A DNA stretch of 64,000 bases from Salinimonas iocasae. Its GTDB lineage: Bacteria; Pseudomonadota; Gammaproteobacteria; Enterobacterales; Alteromonadaceae. Shown here piece after piece: positions 1 to 8,883 of the stretch. Location of the stretch: contig NZ_CP039852.1 in assembly GCF_006228385.1 (NCBI RefSeq), positions 3,116,001 to 3,180,000 of the forward strand, written 5' to 3'. A program made the position numbers and the translations under genes. The notes beneath the pieces are model-generated. The model saw nothing but the letters and a program-made list of their open reading frames with translations. It had not been told where the DNA came from and did not search any database. Within the stretch, counting starts at the first letter, position 1. Each line of letters opens with the position of its first letter.

Positions 1-1940
1 GATTTGAGTTATTTGAGAAGCTTCTCGCCAGCCAACACGATTTTTCATCAAAAGTTATTTTCATCACCTCTCACTGTGATGCCGTTGTAGAAAAGCGGGC
101 CCTCTCATTAGGCGCTATCGATTTCATTCATAAGCCTATTAATCATGAGCTTTGTAAACTGCGAATTACAAACCATCTCCAGTCAATCAAAAGACAATCA
201 GCCTTATCTGCCGCTCACGATAGGTTAGTTCAGGAAAAAAACAGGCTAACTGTCACGCTTGAGTCAATTGCTGATGCGGTGATTACCACAGATGAAGGTT
301 TGCAGATAAGTTATATGAACGCATCTGCTCAGCGACTCACTGGATGGCAATTACAACAAGCGGCAGGTGAACATATTGATACTGTAATGCGCCTGTCTGA
401 CATAAGTGCAGGTACTACCGCTCCCTCGCCGTTAACGGCAGCGCTTGAACAAAAGCGCACCGTCCTGAGTGACTTAAATATCCAACTGAACAACAGGTAT
501 GGCGACGCGTATCAGGTTGAATACAGCGCATCCCCCGTTCTGACAGGAGATGGTGTTATTGCAGGCGGCGTTGTCGTTTTCCGCGATGTTACCGATGCTG
601 TCAGGATGGCTTCGCAAATGACACATATCACCAACCACGACCCGCTAACAGGCTTACCCAACAGAGTGCTGTTTCATGAGCGAATCTGCCAGGCAATGAC
701 AAATGCTGGCTATACAGATTCGTTGGTTGCCGTCTTAATTATCGATATCGATAATTTTAAAACTGTTAATGAGTTACTGGGTCACGCGGTTGGCGACAGC
801 ATCATTAATCATGTTGCCCGTCATATCGAAAGTGCTATCAGCAGTAAGTACACGCTTTCTCACATTGGTGGTGATGAGTTTGCGTTGCTAATTGATAATG
901 TCGCAAATATTTCCCGAGTCAATGTACTGGCTGCGAATATCCTTAAAACGAAAGAGTCGCCTTTTATATTAAACGGGGAAAAACACCACCTCTCGCTGAG
1001 CATAGGTATAAGCGTCTTCCCAACAGATGCGGGTTGTCCGGAAGATTTGATGCGAAATGCAGATGCAGCCATGTACAAGGTCAAAACCCAGGGTAAAAAT
1101 AACTTTGGCTATTATTCTGAGCGGCTACTGGATGAACTTAAAGATCGCGTAGAAATGGAAAAGCTTTTACGCCAATCTCTTCATTCAGACAATTTAGTTT
1201 TGCATTATCAGCCCAAGGTAGAGTTAAAAACTGGCCGAATTACGGGTGCAGAGGTTTTAGTCAGATTGCAGGACAAACGAGGCAACCTTATTTTCCCTGA
1301 CCGCTTTATCAGCATAGCCGAGGAAACCAGCCTGATTATAAAACTGGGTCAACAGGTTTTACGCAAGGCATGCACATATGCCGCCGAGTGCATGCAATTA
1401 CAACGCCCTTTGAAAATTGCCGTAAACATTGATGCGCAGCATTTTACCCAAGCCGATTTTCCAAATTTTGTTGCCGGAATTTTAAAAGAGACCGGTTTAC
1501 CTCCGGCATATCTGGAGCTTGAGGTAACCGAAACAGCATTGATGAATGACGTAAACGCGGCAAGGTGCGCGATTGAAAAGCTTAGCGAGATTGGCGTCTC
1601 TATTGCCCTGGATGATTTTGGAACCGGGTACTCAAGTTTATCTTACTTACGAACATTTGATTTAGATGTGTTGAAAATAGATCGCTCGTTTTTGAAAGAC
1701 GCCACCGATAACGCCCAGGCAAGACATATTATAAAAGCCATTGTGAGTCTGGCTGAAATGTTGGGGCTGGCACTGGTTTGCGAGGGAATTGAGACTGAGC
1801 GCCAGCTTGGTTTAATTCTCGACCTGGGTTGCTGCGAAGGTCAGGGGTACCTGTTCAGCCAACCGGCAAGTAAAAGCAATTTCGACATGCTGTTTTGCGA
1901 CGGCTTCGCGCATTTGTGTCAATCATGCGAAGCATCCTAG
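1..1940 (+). CDS. Response regulator with PAS, GGDEF and EAL domains (5' end cut by window edge)
   Basis: The reading frame is open from base 3 with no start codon before the window edge, so the gene is truncated; an internal ATG at 279 is not the real start. The visible 645 residues hold the C-terminal half of a receiver domain (VIFITSH, then the conserved lysine in FIHKPI), a linker, a PAS domain (about 90-200), a GGDEF domain (about 215-375) and an EAL domain (about 395-630). The GGDEF motif is intact but no RxxD inhibitory site precedes it. The EAL motif reads EVL; the other phosphodiesterase signatures (LEVTE, DDFGTGYSSL, KIDRSF, EGIET, QGY) are present. This suggests a phosphorylation-controlled c-di-GMP enzyme, probably a phosphodiesterase with a GTP-binding or cyclase GGDEF part. 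The net activity cannot be read from sequence. Confidence 0.9.
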   Translation, partial: FELFEKLLASQHDFSSKVIFITSHCDAVVEKRALSLGAIDFIHKPINHELCKLRITNHLQSIKRQSALSAAHDRLVQEKNRLTVTLESIADAVITTDEGLQISYMNASAQRLTGWQLQQAAGEHIDTVMRLSDISAGTTAPSPLTAALEQKRTVLSDLNIQLNNRYGDAYQVEYSASPVLTGDGVIAGGVVVFRDVTDAVRMASQMTHITNHDPLTGLPNRVLFHERICQAMTNAGYTDSLVAVLIIDIDNFKTVNELLGHAVGDSIINHVARHIESAISSKYTLSHIGGDEFALLIDNVANISRVNVLAANILKTKESPFILNGEKHHLSLSIGISVFPTDAGCPEDLMRNADAAMYKVKTQGKNNFGYYSERLLDELKDRVEMEKLLRQSLHSDNLVLHYQPKVELKTGRITGAEVLVRLQDKRGNLIFPDRFISIAEETSLIIKLGQQVLRKACTYAAECMQLQRPLKIAVNIDAQHFTQADFPNFVAGILKETGLPPAYLELEVTETALMNDVNAARCAIEKLSEIGVSIALDDFGTGYSSLSYLRTFDLDVLKIDRSFLKDATDNAQARHIIKAIVSLAEMLGLALVCEGIETERQLGLILDLGCCEGQGYLFSQPASKSNFDMLFCDGFAHLCQSCEAS

Positions 1941-1990
1941 ACACGCATTGCACCTTAAAAATAATAATATACATACGGCTGCCTGATTAA

Positions 1991-2941
1991 ATGAGTAATG
2001 ATGAAGATTTATCTTTGATAGAAAAACCGCTCGCATTAATAGTTGATGACGAGCAAATCAGCAGGACTGTTTTAGACACAATGCTGGAAAGTAACTATCA
2101 GTGTATATCTGTCAATAGCGGACCGAGTGCGCTGACATGGCTGGCGAATCATCACCCCGATGTCATCATTCTTGATATGAATATGCCCGGGATGAGTGGA
2201 CTTGAAGTCTGCAGGCACATAAAGTTGTTACCAGAAATGCAGGATGTGCCTGTTATTTTTGTCACCGGCTCTGACTCCACAGAGATCCAGGATGCTTGTT
2301 GGGAATCCGGTGCTGCCGATTTTGCGTTGAAGCCTGTTGTCGCTTCTACATTACTGCATCGAATCAAAGTGCATGTTCAAAACAAAAAGCGGATTGAGCT
2401 GCTCAACGAGCTGACTTATAAAGACCACCTGACCAAAATGCACAATCGCTACTACCTGGCTCAGGAAGTGCCCAATCTGATAAAGCAGGTTATTCGGGAC
2501 AATGCGAAGTTAAGTGCTATTTTAATCGATATTGACCATTTTAAAGGTTTTAATGACACCTACGGCCACCTTGCCGGTGACAATTGCCTAAGACAGGTTG
2601 CCAGCACAATAGCCAGTGTTTTACGGCGTCCATCAGACAAAGTTATCCGATTCGGGGGAGAGGAGTTTCTTGTTCTGCTGCCCTACACAGATGAATCAGG
2701 CTGCGAAGTGGTCGCCCGTATACTCGTAGAAAGCATCAAGGCACTAAACATTGATAACCGGGTGAGTAAGCATAACGTTCTTACGATTAGCGCAGGTTGT
2801 CAGGTGGTGAATGCTGCTATCGAACCAATAGGCCTCGAAACGCTTATCAGTGATGCTGATGATGCGCTTTTAGAAGCCAAATCATTAGGGAAAAACAGGT
2901 ATGTACGGTTTGCATCCCGGCAATTATCGTCGGCCGGGTAA
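1991..2941 (+). CDS. Response regulator diguanylate cyclase (receiver-GGDEF)
   Basis: This 316-residue protein resembles PleD/WspR-type cyclases, which make c-di-GMP from GTP when the receiver is phosphorylated. The receiver covers about residues 14-130, with the acidic pair DD19-20, phosphoacceptor D62 (LDMNMPG) and a conserved lysine in ALKPV. The GGDEF domain follows (about 140-305) with active-site GGEEF at 222-226 and an RPSD product-inhibition site exactly five residues upstream, so feedback inhibition by c-di-GMP is expected. It lies 50 bases after the receiver-PAS-GGDEF-EAL gene on the same strand, so the pair may be one operon. The ribosome-binding site is weak. A cognate kinase is not proven; the convergent histidine kinase is a candidate by position only. 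Confidence 0.93.
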   Translation: MSNDEDLSLIEKPLALIVDDEQISRTVLDTMLESNYQCISVNSGPSALTWLANHHPDVIILDMNMPGMSGLEVCRHIKLLPEMQDVPVIFVTGSDSTEIQDACWESGAADFALKPVVASTLLHRIKVHVQNKKRIELLNELTYKDHLTKMHNRYYLAQEVPNLIKQVIRDNAKLSAILIDIDHFKGFNDTYGHLAGDNCLRQVASTIASVLRRPSDKVIRFGGEEFLVLLPYTDESGCEVVARILVESIKALNIDNRVSKHNVLTISAGCQVVNAAIEPIGLETLISDADDALLEAKSLGKNRYVRFASRQLSSAG

Positions 2942-3077
2942 TCACAAAACGCAATCAAACCGTGAGCAACGTATTTGATAGATAATCTGCTTACGCTATA
3001 GATTATTGCATAGAGTTTACTGATAGTTACCACTGGCTGAGATGGCCTGTTTTAACTCACAGCGACAAAGCACATTT
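2942..3077. other. Short convergent intergenic gap with weak hairpin
   Basis: Between the response regulator and the convergent kinase gene is an AT-rich gap with an inverted repeat ATAATCT/AGATTAT (2982-3006, 11-base loop). It has no U-run and is only a weak terminator candidate. Confidence 0.35.
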
Positions 3078-4274
3078 TTACTCAATTTTAACCAGCGTGC
3101 TATCGCCACTCCTGAATTGGTTCTTCGGCAACACTATCCGAAAACAGGTGCCTAATTCCTCGCTGCTGGATACGGTTACTTCTCCACCATGACCTTCTAC
3201 GGCCGACTTAACAAAGGCCAGGCCAATACCCCAACTTCTGTTCAGCTTTTCATTGCGGGCATCGCTACTTTTCAGGTATTTGAAGATTTCTTCCCAGTGA
3301 TTTTTTTCAATAGGGTTGCCAAAGTTGTGGACTTCAACAACGATGTGTTCATCCTCTTTTTTGGCAAAGATGGTCACATTCTCCTCTTTACCGCCATATT
3401 TAAACGCGTTGGAGATAAGATTTTCCAATACACGCCGAAATATTATTTCATCAAAAACATAGGCAATTTCATTGTCGGGTAACGCCAGCTTCACTCGCTC
3501 TCCATAAAAGTTAACTGCGTCCTCTGCCACGGAAGATAAAAAGCCTGAAAAGTCACCATCATCAAAATTAATTTCGATGCCTTGTCCGGACTCAACAGAC
3601 AATGTCTGAAGCATATCTTCCAACATGGCGGAAATGCGTCCGGCCGCGGTGTTAATTCTTTGCCCGAATGCCGGTGTGCGAACAATACTGTGCTGTTCTG
3701 CTGCTAACTCGCCAAGCATAGATATAACATAAAGGGGGGAGCGTATATCATGTACAACGGTACCCAGAAGTTTGCGCTGCGTAGCGTGAAGTGATTCAGT
3801 GAATACGGCCATGGATTCCCGGGTGCAACGCTCAATCACACAGGTTACAATTTCCAAGTGGTCTATATCCAACACCTGTTGCTTTTGCAAAAACTCTACC
3901 AGCACCTTTCGCAAAATGGTGTATTCCCAGTAAATTTTATCGGCGTTGTATGCATTAATACCTGCCCGCTGCTTGCCATGCTTTTTACCACCAAGCTTTG
4001 TATCTTGAATCTCGCCTTCATCATAGTTCAGGTCGCCATCCGGCAGTTGTCTGACATTGTCACCGTTATGATAAAAGGTGAGCAACTCCTCAATAAGCGC
4101 ATCAATGATATACACCATATGATTGGCGAACTCAGCATCTGACAGCGACACCTCCTTTCCGAACTCTTCCTTTACCTGTCTGACCCACTGGTTTATTAAA
4201 CTTAAGCGATGGCTTTTTAGCAGGTCAATGACCTTTAATGTCATGCTATGACCGGATGTCTGAATACTGTTCAT
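3078..4274 (-). CDS. Soluble sensor histidine kinase with RsbRD-like N-terminus
   Basis: The 398-residue protein has no obvious transmembrane segment, so it should sense a cytoplasmic signal. The N-terminal ~150 residues are helical and resemble the RsbRD_N sensory domain (moderate confidence, by pattern). A HisKA dimerisation domain follows with H-box HDIRSP (about residue 175), then a HATPase_c domain with N-box NLISNAFKYGG, a G1-like region and the G2-like GIGLAFVKSAVEGHGG. No receiver domain is attached. The start ATG lacks a good ribosome-binding site; an in-frame ATG ten codons later (MTLKVIDLL) is an alternative. It converges on two response-regulator genes involved in c-di-GMP turnover, which makes a phosphorelay between them plausible but unproven. 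Confidence 0.88.
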   Translation of the reverse strand: MNSIQTSGHSMTLKVIDLLKSHRLSLINQWVRQVKEEFGKEVSLSDAEFANHMVYIIDALIEELLTFYHNGDNVRQLPDGDLNYDEGEIQDTKLGGKKHGKQRAGINAYNADKIYWEYTILRKVLVEFLQKQQVLDIDHLEIVTCVIERCTRESMAVFTESLHATQRKLLGTVVHDIRSPLYVISMLGELAAEQHSIVRTPAFGQRINTAAGRISAMLEDMLQTLSVESGQGIEINFDDGDFSGFLSSVAEDAVNFYGERVKLALPDNEIAYVFDEIIFRRVLENLISNAFKYGGKEENVTIFAKKEDEHIVVEVHNFGNPIEKNHWEEIFKYLKSSDARNEKLNRSWGIGLAFVKSAVEGHGGEVTVSSSEELGTCFRIVLPKNQFRSGDSTLVKIE

Positions 4275-4454
4275 GCTGCTTTCTGGAGTTTTGTTACGTC
4301 GAAAATAAGACTAATTAAAAATATTTTAGCGTCAGATAACGAGAAGTAATAATTAAACTTTAAAACAATTCAAAATTCGATATTACTACCCGGTAAGCCT
4401 GTATTGCTGACAGTACTAATGGTCTGACAGAAAACTAAAATGTGTTTAAATAGC

Positions 4455-4480
4455 AAAAAGCCCTCATTCGAGGGCTTTTG
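4455..4480 (-). terminator. Rho-independent terminator after the yebC-family gene
   Basis: A perfect stem AAAAGCCCTC / GAGGGCTTTT with a four-base loop lies about 30 bases past the stop of the minus-strand YebC-family gene. Read on the minus strand it ends in a T-run (CTTTTTGC). Confidence 0.85.
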
Positions 4481-4508
4481 ATTTATTTAAACTTTATTTC
4501 CGGCGTTA

Positions 4509-5231
4509 TCAGTCTGGAAGTACCGCATTATGATAAACATCCTGTACGTCATCACAGTCGTTTAGCATGTCCATGAATTTTTCAAACATTGGACGGTCTT
4601 CTTCGCTGATTTCAGTTTCCGTCTGAGGAATAAACGTAATCTCTTCAGTATCCAGCGTTAAATCCGGATAGGCATTGGTTAATGCCGTACGCACATTGTT
4701 GAACTCAGTATGTGGCGCGTAAACCGTAATTTTACCATCCTGTTCTTCCACTTCAGAAACATCAACATCTTCTTCCATCAACACTTCAAGGACAGCGTCT
4801 TCGTCATCACCGGCGAACTGAAAAACTGCCTGGTGATCGAACATATGGCTTACGGCACCCGGGGCACCAATTTTGGCATTTGTTTTTGTAAAGCAATTGC
4901 GTACATCTGTAATGGTACGGTTTGCGTTATCGGTCAAACAATCGACAATAACCATGCAGTTGCCCGGGCCAAAACCTTCATAGCGTGCAGGCTCATAATT
5001 TTCACCGGCCCCACCGGCTGCCTTATCAATGGCTTTATCGATGACATGAGCGGGTACCTGATCTTTCTTAGCCTTGTCCATCAACCGGCGAAGTGACAGG
5101 TTTGTCTCAGGGTCGCTCCCACCGTTTTTCGCACAAACATAAATTTCTTTTCCGTATTTGGAATAGACCTTTGTCTTTGCACCCGCCGTTTTCGCCATGG
5201 CGGCCTTTCTTACTTCAAATGCTCTTCCCAT
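4509..5231 (-). CDS. YebC/PmpR-family DNA-binding or translation factor (YeeN-like)
   Basis: The 240-residue protein is a full-length member of the YebC/TACO1 family: conserved N-terminus [17 protein letters not shown], the block [12 protein letters not shown], and TDNANRT followed by the last two acidic domains. Family members have been described as transcriptional regulators (PmpR) and, for bacterial YebC and mitochondrial TACO1, as factors that help ribosomes translate difficult stretches such as polyproline. The N-terminal sequence ([14 protein letters not shown]) is closer to the E. coli YeeN paralogue than to YebC itself, and the gene is not next to ruvC as yebC usually is. It stands alone with its own terminator. 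Confidence 0.9.
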   Translation of the reverse strand: MGRAFEVRKAAMAKTAGAKTKVYSKYGKEIYVCAKNGGSDPETNLSLRRLMDKAKKDQVPAHVIDKAIDKAAGGAGENYEPARYEGFGPGNCMVIVDCLTDNANRTITDVRNCFTKTNAKIGAPGAVSHMFDHQAVFQFAGDDEDAVLEVLMEEDVDVSEVEEQDGKITVYAPHTEFNNVRTALTNAYPDLTLDTEEITFIPQTETEISEEDRPMFEKFMDMLNDCDDVQDVYHNAVLPD

Positions 5232-5326
5232 TATTTGATCTCTTACTTATTGGGTGTGGCCGCGCCGTGCCACGAATTGCGATACATGAGTAAGTTTACC
5301 CACAATCATGAATGCTGAACAGCGCT

Positions 5327-6427
5327 TTAAGGCAGATGTTCGGTTGCCAGATAATCGTGTGATTGCATTTCTTTTAACCGGCTCATACAACGCTGGAATT
5401 CAAAGCTCAGCTTGCCTTGCGAATATAGCTCATCCATAGGCACCGCCGCTGACATAATCAGCTTAACATGGCGTTCGTAAAATTCGTCAACCATAGCGAT
5501 AAAGCGCCTGGCCACATCGTCATTGTTCTGTCCCATGGGCTTTACATTTGCCACCAGCACAGAATGATAACAGCGACTGATTTCGATATAGTCACTCTGA
5601 CTTCGGGGCCCCTCGCACAATTCTTTAAATTCAATCATGATTACCCCGTCAGCATTCAGACACGTGCGGATCTTGCGGTTGTTTATGTCTATCGCTTCAT
5701 CCCGGGTGCCCTTCTCCGGTGCCAGTTGTGCAAAATACTCATGTAAATTGGCAGTGGCATCCTCATCCAGAGGATGATGGTACAATTCGGCCTGCTCCAG
5801 CGTACGCAGGCGATAATCCACGCCACTATCAACATTAATGACTTCGGTATGCTTATTAATCAGGTCTATCGCCGGTAAGAAGCGTGCGCGCTGCAACCCG
5901 TTCTTATACAAGTCGTTCGGTACAATGTTCGATGTGGCAACCAGTGTAATGCCGTGGCCAAAAAGCTCCTGCATCAATGTGCCTAATATCATGGCATCCG
6001 TAATGTCAGAAACGAAGAACTCATCAAAACAAATGATTCGCGCCTCTTTAGCCAGCTTTGCTGCAATAATCTTTAACGGGTCCTGAGCTTGCTTCAGCTG
6101 TTTTAATTCGTCATGGATACGGTGCATGAACCGGTGAAAGTGCACACGCATTTTATCGTCAAAAGGCAGACATTCATAAAAGGTATCGACCAGATACGTT
6201 TTACCTCTTCCCACGCCACCGTAAAAGTAAATGCCTTTTGCAGGCTCAGGTTTCGATGTTTTACCAAACCACTTCTTCAGACTGGCTCCCAGCCCCGCTT
6301 GCGCTTCGGGCTTGTCCAGCAGGTCATCATATAAACGCTGCAACGCTTTTACGGCATTTTCCTGCGCGGGGTCATGGTGAAATTCGGGATGTTTCAGGTC
6401 TTCCTGATAGGTTTCCCATGGTGTCAT
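5327..6427 (-). CDS. zapE: Cell division protein ZapE (AFG1-like ATPase)
   Basis: ZapE is an ATPase that associates with the Z-ring and destabilises FtsZ polymers during constriction. The 366-residue protein shows Walker A GGVGRGKTYLVD and Walker B IICFDEFFV, typical of the AFG1/ZapE family. I start it at an ATG giving MTPWETYQ, because AGGAG lies at a suitable distance upstream; a longer frame starting ten codons earlier has no such site. It is divergent from zapG, the E. coli arrangement (rplM-rpsI-zapE / zapG-degQ-degS), although here rplM-rpsI have moved to about 29-30 kb. Confidence 0.95.
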   Translation of the reverse strand: MTPWETYQEDLKHPEFHHDPAQENAVKALQRLYDDLLDKPEAQAGLGASLKKWFGKTSKPEPAKGIYFYGGVGRGKTYLVDTFYECLPFDDKMRVHFHRFMHRIHDELKQLKQAQDPLKIIAAKLAKEARIICFDEFFVSDITDAMILGTLMQELFGHGITLVATSNIVPNDLYKNGLQRARFLPAIDLINKHTEVINVDSGVDYRLRTLEQAELYHHPLDEDATANLHEYFAQLAPEKGTRDEAIDINNRKIRTCLNADGVIMIEFKELCEGPRSQSDYIEISRCYHSVLVANVKPMGQNNDDVARRFIAMVDEFYERHVKLIMSAAVPMDELYSQGKLSFEFQRCMSRLKEMQSHDYLATEHLP

Positions 6428-6777
6428 TAAAGTTACTACTCCTGAAAGTGCCGGCAAGAGTGATCAGCTGCACCGACCTGCTTGAAAATTGCTTATGGCA
6501 CACATACTTTGATGTAAAATATCAACGCACAGTTAACCCACCAGGATCATGCCAATCGCTGGCTGGCCTGTGGGCTGCGGTTTTCAGCTGCGATTATACC
6601 TAATCCCGGGCGAAACTAAAAAAACCTTACACCGCCTGTTGAATGCATTATACCGGTAAGCAATGTTCCTGTTGAACAGTATTGATAGCGTGAACTTGGT
6701 ATAGTAGAAATAAGTACTAAAGAAGTAAGAGGTTATGCATCTGGTCTGGCCTCTGCTGTAAATTTTCGGAGATATAA
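6428..6777. other. Divergent zapE/zapG intergenic region
   Basis: These 350 bases separate the divergent zapE and zapG genes and should hold both promoters. I can point only to an extended -10 for zapG. No further gene, RNA or convincing hairpin was seen. Confidence 0.5.
6697..6705 (+). promoter_or_regulatory. Candidate extended -10 promoter for zapG
   Basis: TGGTATAGT fits a TGn-TATAAT extended -10 element with one mismatch, about 70 bases upstream of zapG. No good -35 hexamer is present at 17 bases, which is compatible with an extended -10 promoter. Confidence 0.35.
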
Positions 6778-7224
6778 ATGGAAGTCCTGATTCCTCTTGC
6801 CCTACTGGTCGTTGGCCTTATCATCGGTTTTTTTGTCGCCCGGTATGTGTATACCCGTGACGGCAGCAATAAATCCGTCAAACAAGCTGAGAAAAACGTA
6901 AAAGAAATTATGGCTCAGCAAGCTGAGCACCACTTTCATCAAAGTCGCCAAATCGTTGATGCAATGGAAAACCAGTGTCAGTCACTACGTATGCAGATTG
7001 AAGAATACGAAGCATTACTGAAAAATGATGTCGGTGACGAAAACGATACTGTGCCGTTTTATGGCGAGCAGGCATCAGCCTACTTGCGAAATAATTTGCA
7101 TGGCCGGGAAAAAACCAAGGTAAAAACCGTAGCGGGCACTCAGCCTAAGGATTTCGCCGGCGCAAGTTCCGGGTTGTTCGTCGGCAGTGACAAACCATCT
7201 GCCGCAACAGAAGAAGAAAAATAG
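6778..7224 (+). CDS. zapG: Envelope division-linked protein ZapG (YhcB, DUF1043)
   Basis: YhcB/ZapG is an inner-membrane protein linked to coordination of cell division with envelope synthesis. The 148-residue protein begins with a single transmembrane helix (IPLALLVVGLIIGFFVARY, residues 4-22), then a charged helical or coiled-coil stretch and a disordered acidic tail ending EEEK. GGAGA lies 5-10 bases before the ATG. Synteny with zapE (divergent) and degQ-degS (downstream) matches E. coli. The stop codon overlaps the first bases of a candidate sigma-E promoter for degQ. Confidence 0.93.
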   Translation: MEVLIPLALLVVGLIIGFFVARYVYTRDGSNKSVKQAEKNVKEIMAQQAEHHFHQSRQIVDAMENQCQSLRMQIEEYEALLKNDVGDENDTVPFYGEQASAYLRNNLHGREKTKVKTVAGTQPKDFAGASSGLFVGSDKPSAATEEEK

Positions 7225-7252
7225 GAACTTTTCATACTTTTTTTGTGTCTGT
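7224..7252 (+). promoter_or_regulatory. Candidate sigma-E promoter for degQ
   Basis: A perfect sigma-E -35 motif GGAACTT (7224-7230) is followed after 17 bases by TCTGT (7248-7252), four of five bases of the TCTGA -10. Transcription would begin roughly 40 bases before degQ. E. coli degP is a classic sigma-E target with GGAACTT and TCTGA. An overlapping inverted repeat GTCTGT/ACAGAC (7247-7266) is also present. The match is by eye only. Confidence 0.5.
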
Positions 7253-7299
7253 CTGACAATACAGACGTTTCGCAATAATCATGAGGAGTGTAAGCGAAT

Positions 7300-8670
7300 A
7301 TGAAAAAGTCTCTTCGCCAGGTCGTTGTTATTTCTGGAGTTGTAGCCAGCTCTGTGGCCATGTCCGTACCTGTCCAGGCCGGACTGCCATTCTTCAGTGA
7401 CAACAATAAACAGGAAGTCCCTTCTCTGGCGCCTATGCTGGAAGAAGCGACCCCTGCCGTTGTGAGTATTTCGGTTGAAGGTACGCAAACTGCCCGTCAG
7501 CAGGTACCTGAGATGTTTCGTTATTTCTTCGGTGGACCGCAGGAACAGGTGCAGGAACGCCCGTTTCGTGGTTTGGGTTCGGGCGTCATTATTGATGCAG
7601 AAAAAGGCTATGTCGTAACCAATAATCATGTCGTGGATAACGCTGATGAGATAACGGTCAAGTTGAAGGATGGTCGTGAAATCAAAGCCAAGAAGCTTGG
7701 CGCTGATGAGCAAAGCGACATTGCGTTACTGAAGATAAAGGCAGAGAATCTGACTGACCTGCCTTTGGCTGACTCAGATAGCAGCCGTGTGGGTGACTAC
7801 GTAGTAGCTATTGGTAACCCGTTCGGCCTTTCACAAACCGTCACATCAGGCATTATCAGTGCGCTTGGCCGCTCGGGTCTCAATATCGGTGGCTATGAGG
7901 ATTTTATCCAAACTGATGCAGCCATAAACCGTGGAAACTCCGGTGGTGCGCTGGTGAACCTCAACGGCGAGTTGGTTGGCATCAACACTGCTATCTTCGG
8001 CCCGAACGGTGGCAATGTCGGTATCGGGTTTGCGATTCCCAGCAATATGATGAAAAGCCTCGTAGACCAGATTGCCGAATTTGGTGAGGTTCGTCGCGGA
8101 CTGCTGGGTATACTGGGCAATGATGTTGACGCCGGTCTGGCCGAGGCAATGAATGTCCCTGTTAATAAAGGCGCGTTCATACGGGAAGTTCAGCCTGAAA
8201 CTGCCGCGGAGAAAGCAGGCCTGCGTGCAGGTGATATCATCACTGCTGTCAACGGCAGAAAACTAAGTGGCTTCAGAGAACTGGCAGCCCGCATCTCCAG
8301 CATGGGGGCCGGCGCTGAGGTTGACCTGACTATTCTGCGTGATGGTGATAAACAAACCATCAAGGTGACGCTGGATGATGCGAGTAAAACGCAGGTGACT
8401 GCGGCACAGCTGCATCCGGCACTGGAAGGTGCGGAGCTTGCTAACGGCGAAGATGAAGCCGGTAACAAAGGTGTTGAGGTAACAGAACTGGATCGTGGCA
8501 GCCCGGCTGCGCGAATTGGTCTGCAGCCTGAAGATGTTATCGTCAGCGTTAATCGCCAGCGTATAGAAAGTATCGCTGAACTGCGCGAGGCAATGGATGC
8601 ATCTCAGGGTGTCATTGCATTAAATATCAAACGCGGCGCTTCTACCCGTTACCTGGTTATACGCCAGTAG
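7300..8670 (+). CDS. degQ: Periplasmic Do-like serine protease/chaperone DegQ (DegP family)
   Basis: The protease degrades or holds misfolded envelope proteins in the periplasm. The 456-residue precursor has a Sec signal peptide (MKKSLRQ..., hydrophobic core, cleavage near VQA-GLP), a chymotrypsin-like domain with the triad His in TNNHVVDNA, Asp in SDIALLKI and Ser in NRGNSGGAL, then two PDZ domains (about 260-350 and 370-450). Two PDZ domains separate it from DegS. Length and position (zapG-degQ-degS) favour DegQ, but such genomes often have one protein filling both DegP and DegQ roles. A GAGGAG ribosome-binding site precedes the ATG. Confidence 0.95.
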   Translation: MKKSLRQVVVISGVVASSVAMSVPVQAGLPFFSDNNKQEVPSLAPMLEEATPAVVSISVEGTQTARQQVPEMFRYFFGGPQEQVQERPFRGLGSGVIIDAEKGYVVTNNHVVDNADEITVKLKDGREIKAKKLGADEQSDIALLKIKAENLTDLPLADSDSSRVGDYVVAIGNPFGLSQTVTSGIISALGRSGLNIGGYEDFIQTDAAINRGNSGGALVNLNGELVGINTAIFGPNGGNVGIGFAIPSNMMKSLVDQIAEFGEVRRGLLGILGNDVDAGLAEAMNVPVNKGAFIREVQPETAAEKAGLRAGDIITAVNGRKLSGFRELAARISSMGAGAEVDLTILRDGDKQTIKVTLDDASKTQVTAAQLHPALEGAELANGEDEAGNKGVEVTELDRGSPAARIGLQPEDVIVSVNRQRIESIAELREAMDASQGVIALNIKRGASTRYLVIRQ

Positions 8671-8691
8671 CAGGGTACGCTGAACCAAACT

Positions 8692-8718
8692 TAAGCCACC
8701 TTACGGTGGCTTATTTTT
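8692..8718 (+). terminator. Terminator after degQ
   Basis: Stem AAGCCACC / GGTGGCTT with a TTAC loop is followed by ATTTTTT, about 20 bases past the degQ stop. degS therefore probably has its own promoter or depends on read-through. Confidence 0.85.
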
Positions 8719-8883
8719 TGGATGATAAAAACCTTCGCTAATACGTAGGGCACACCTAAGTTACTGGCTTTACGCCAATTAACAGTTTCTTTTGGCAATC
8801 CTCGATCGGCGATGTTATTCTTAAATTCACTGATAAATTGCCTCCCTCCCACTTCTGCGGAGGCGTAAATATAAGAAGAAACC

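Noticed and set aside
6692..6720. Second sigma-E-like site (GAACTT ... ACTAA) before zapG
   Set aside because: The spacer is 18 bases and the -10 lacks its first base; the degQ site at 7224 is far better.
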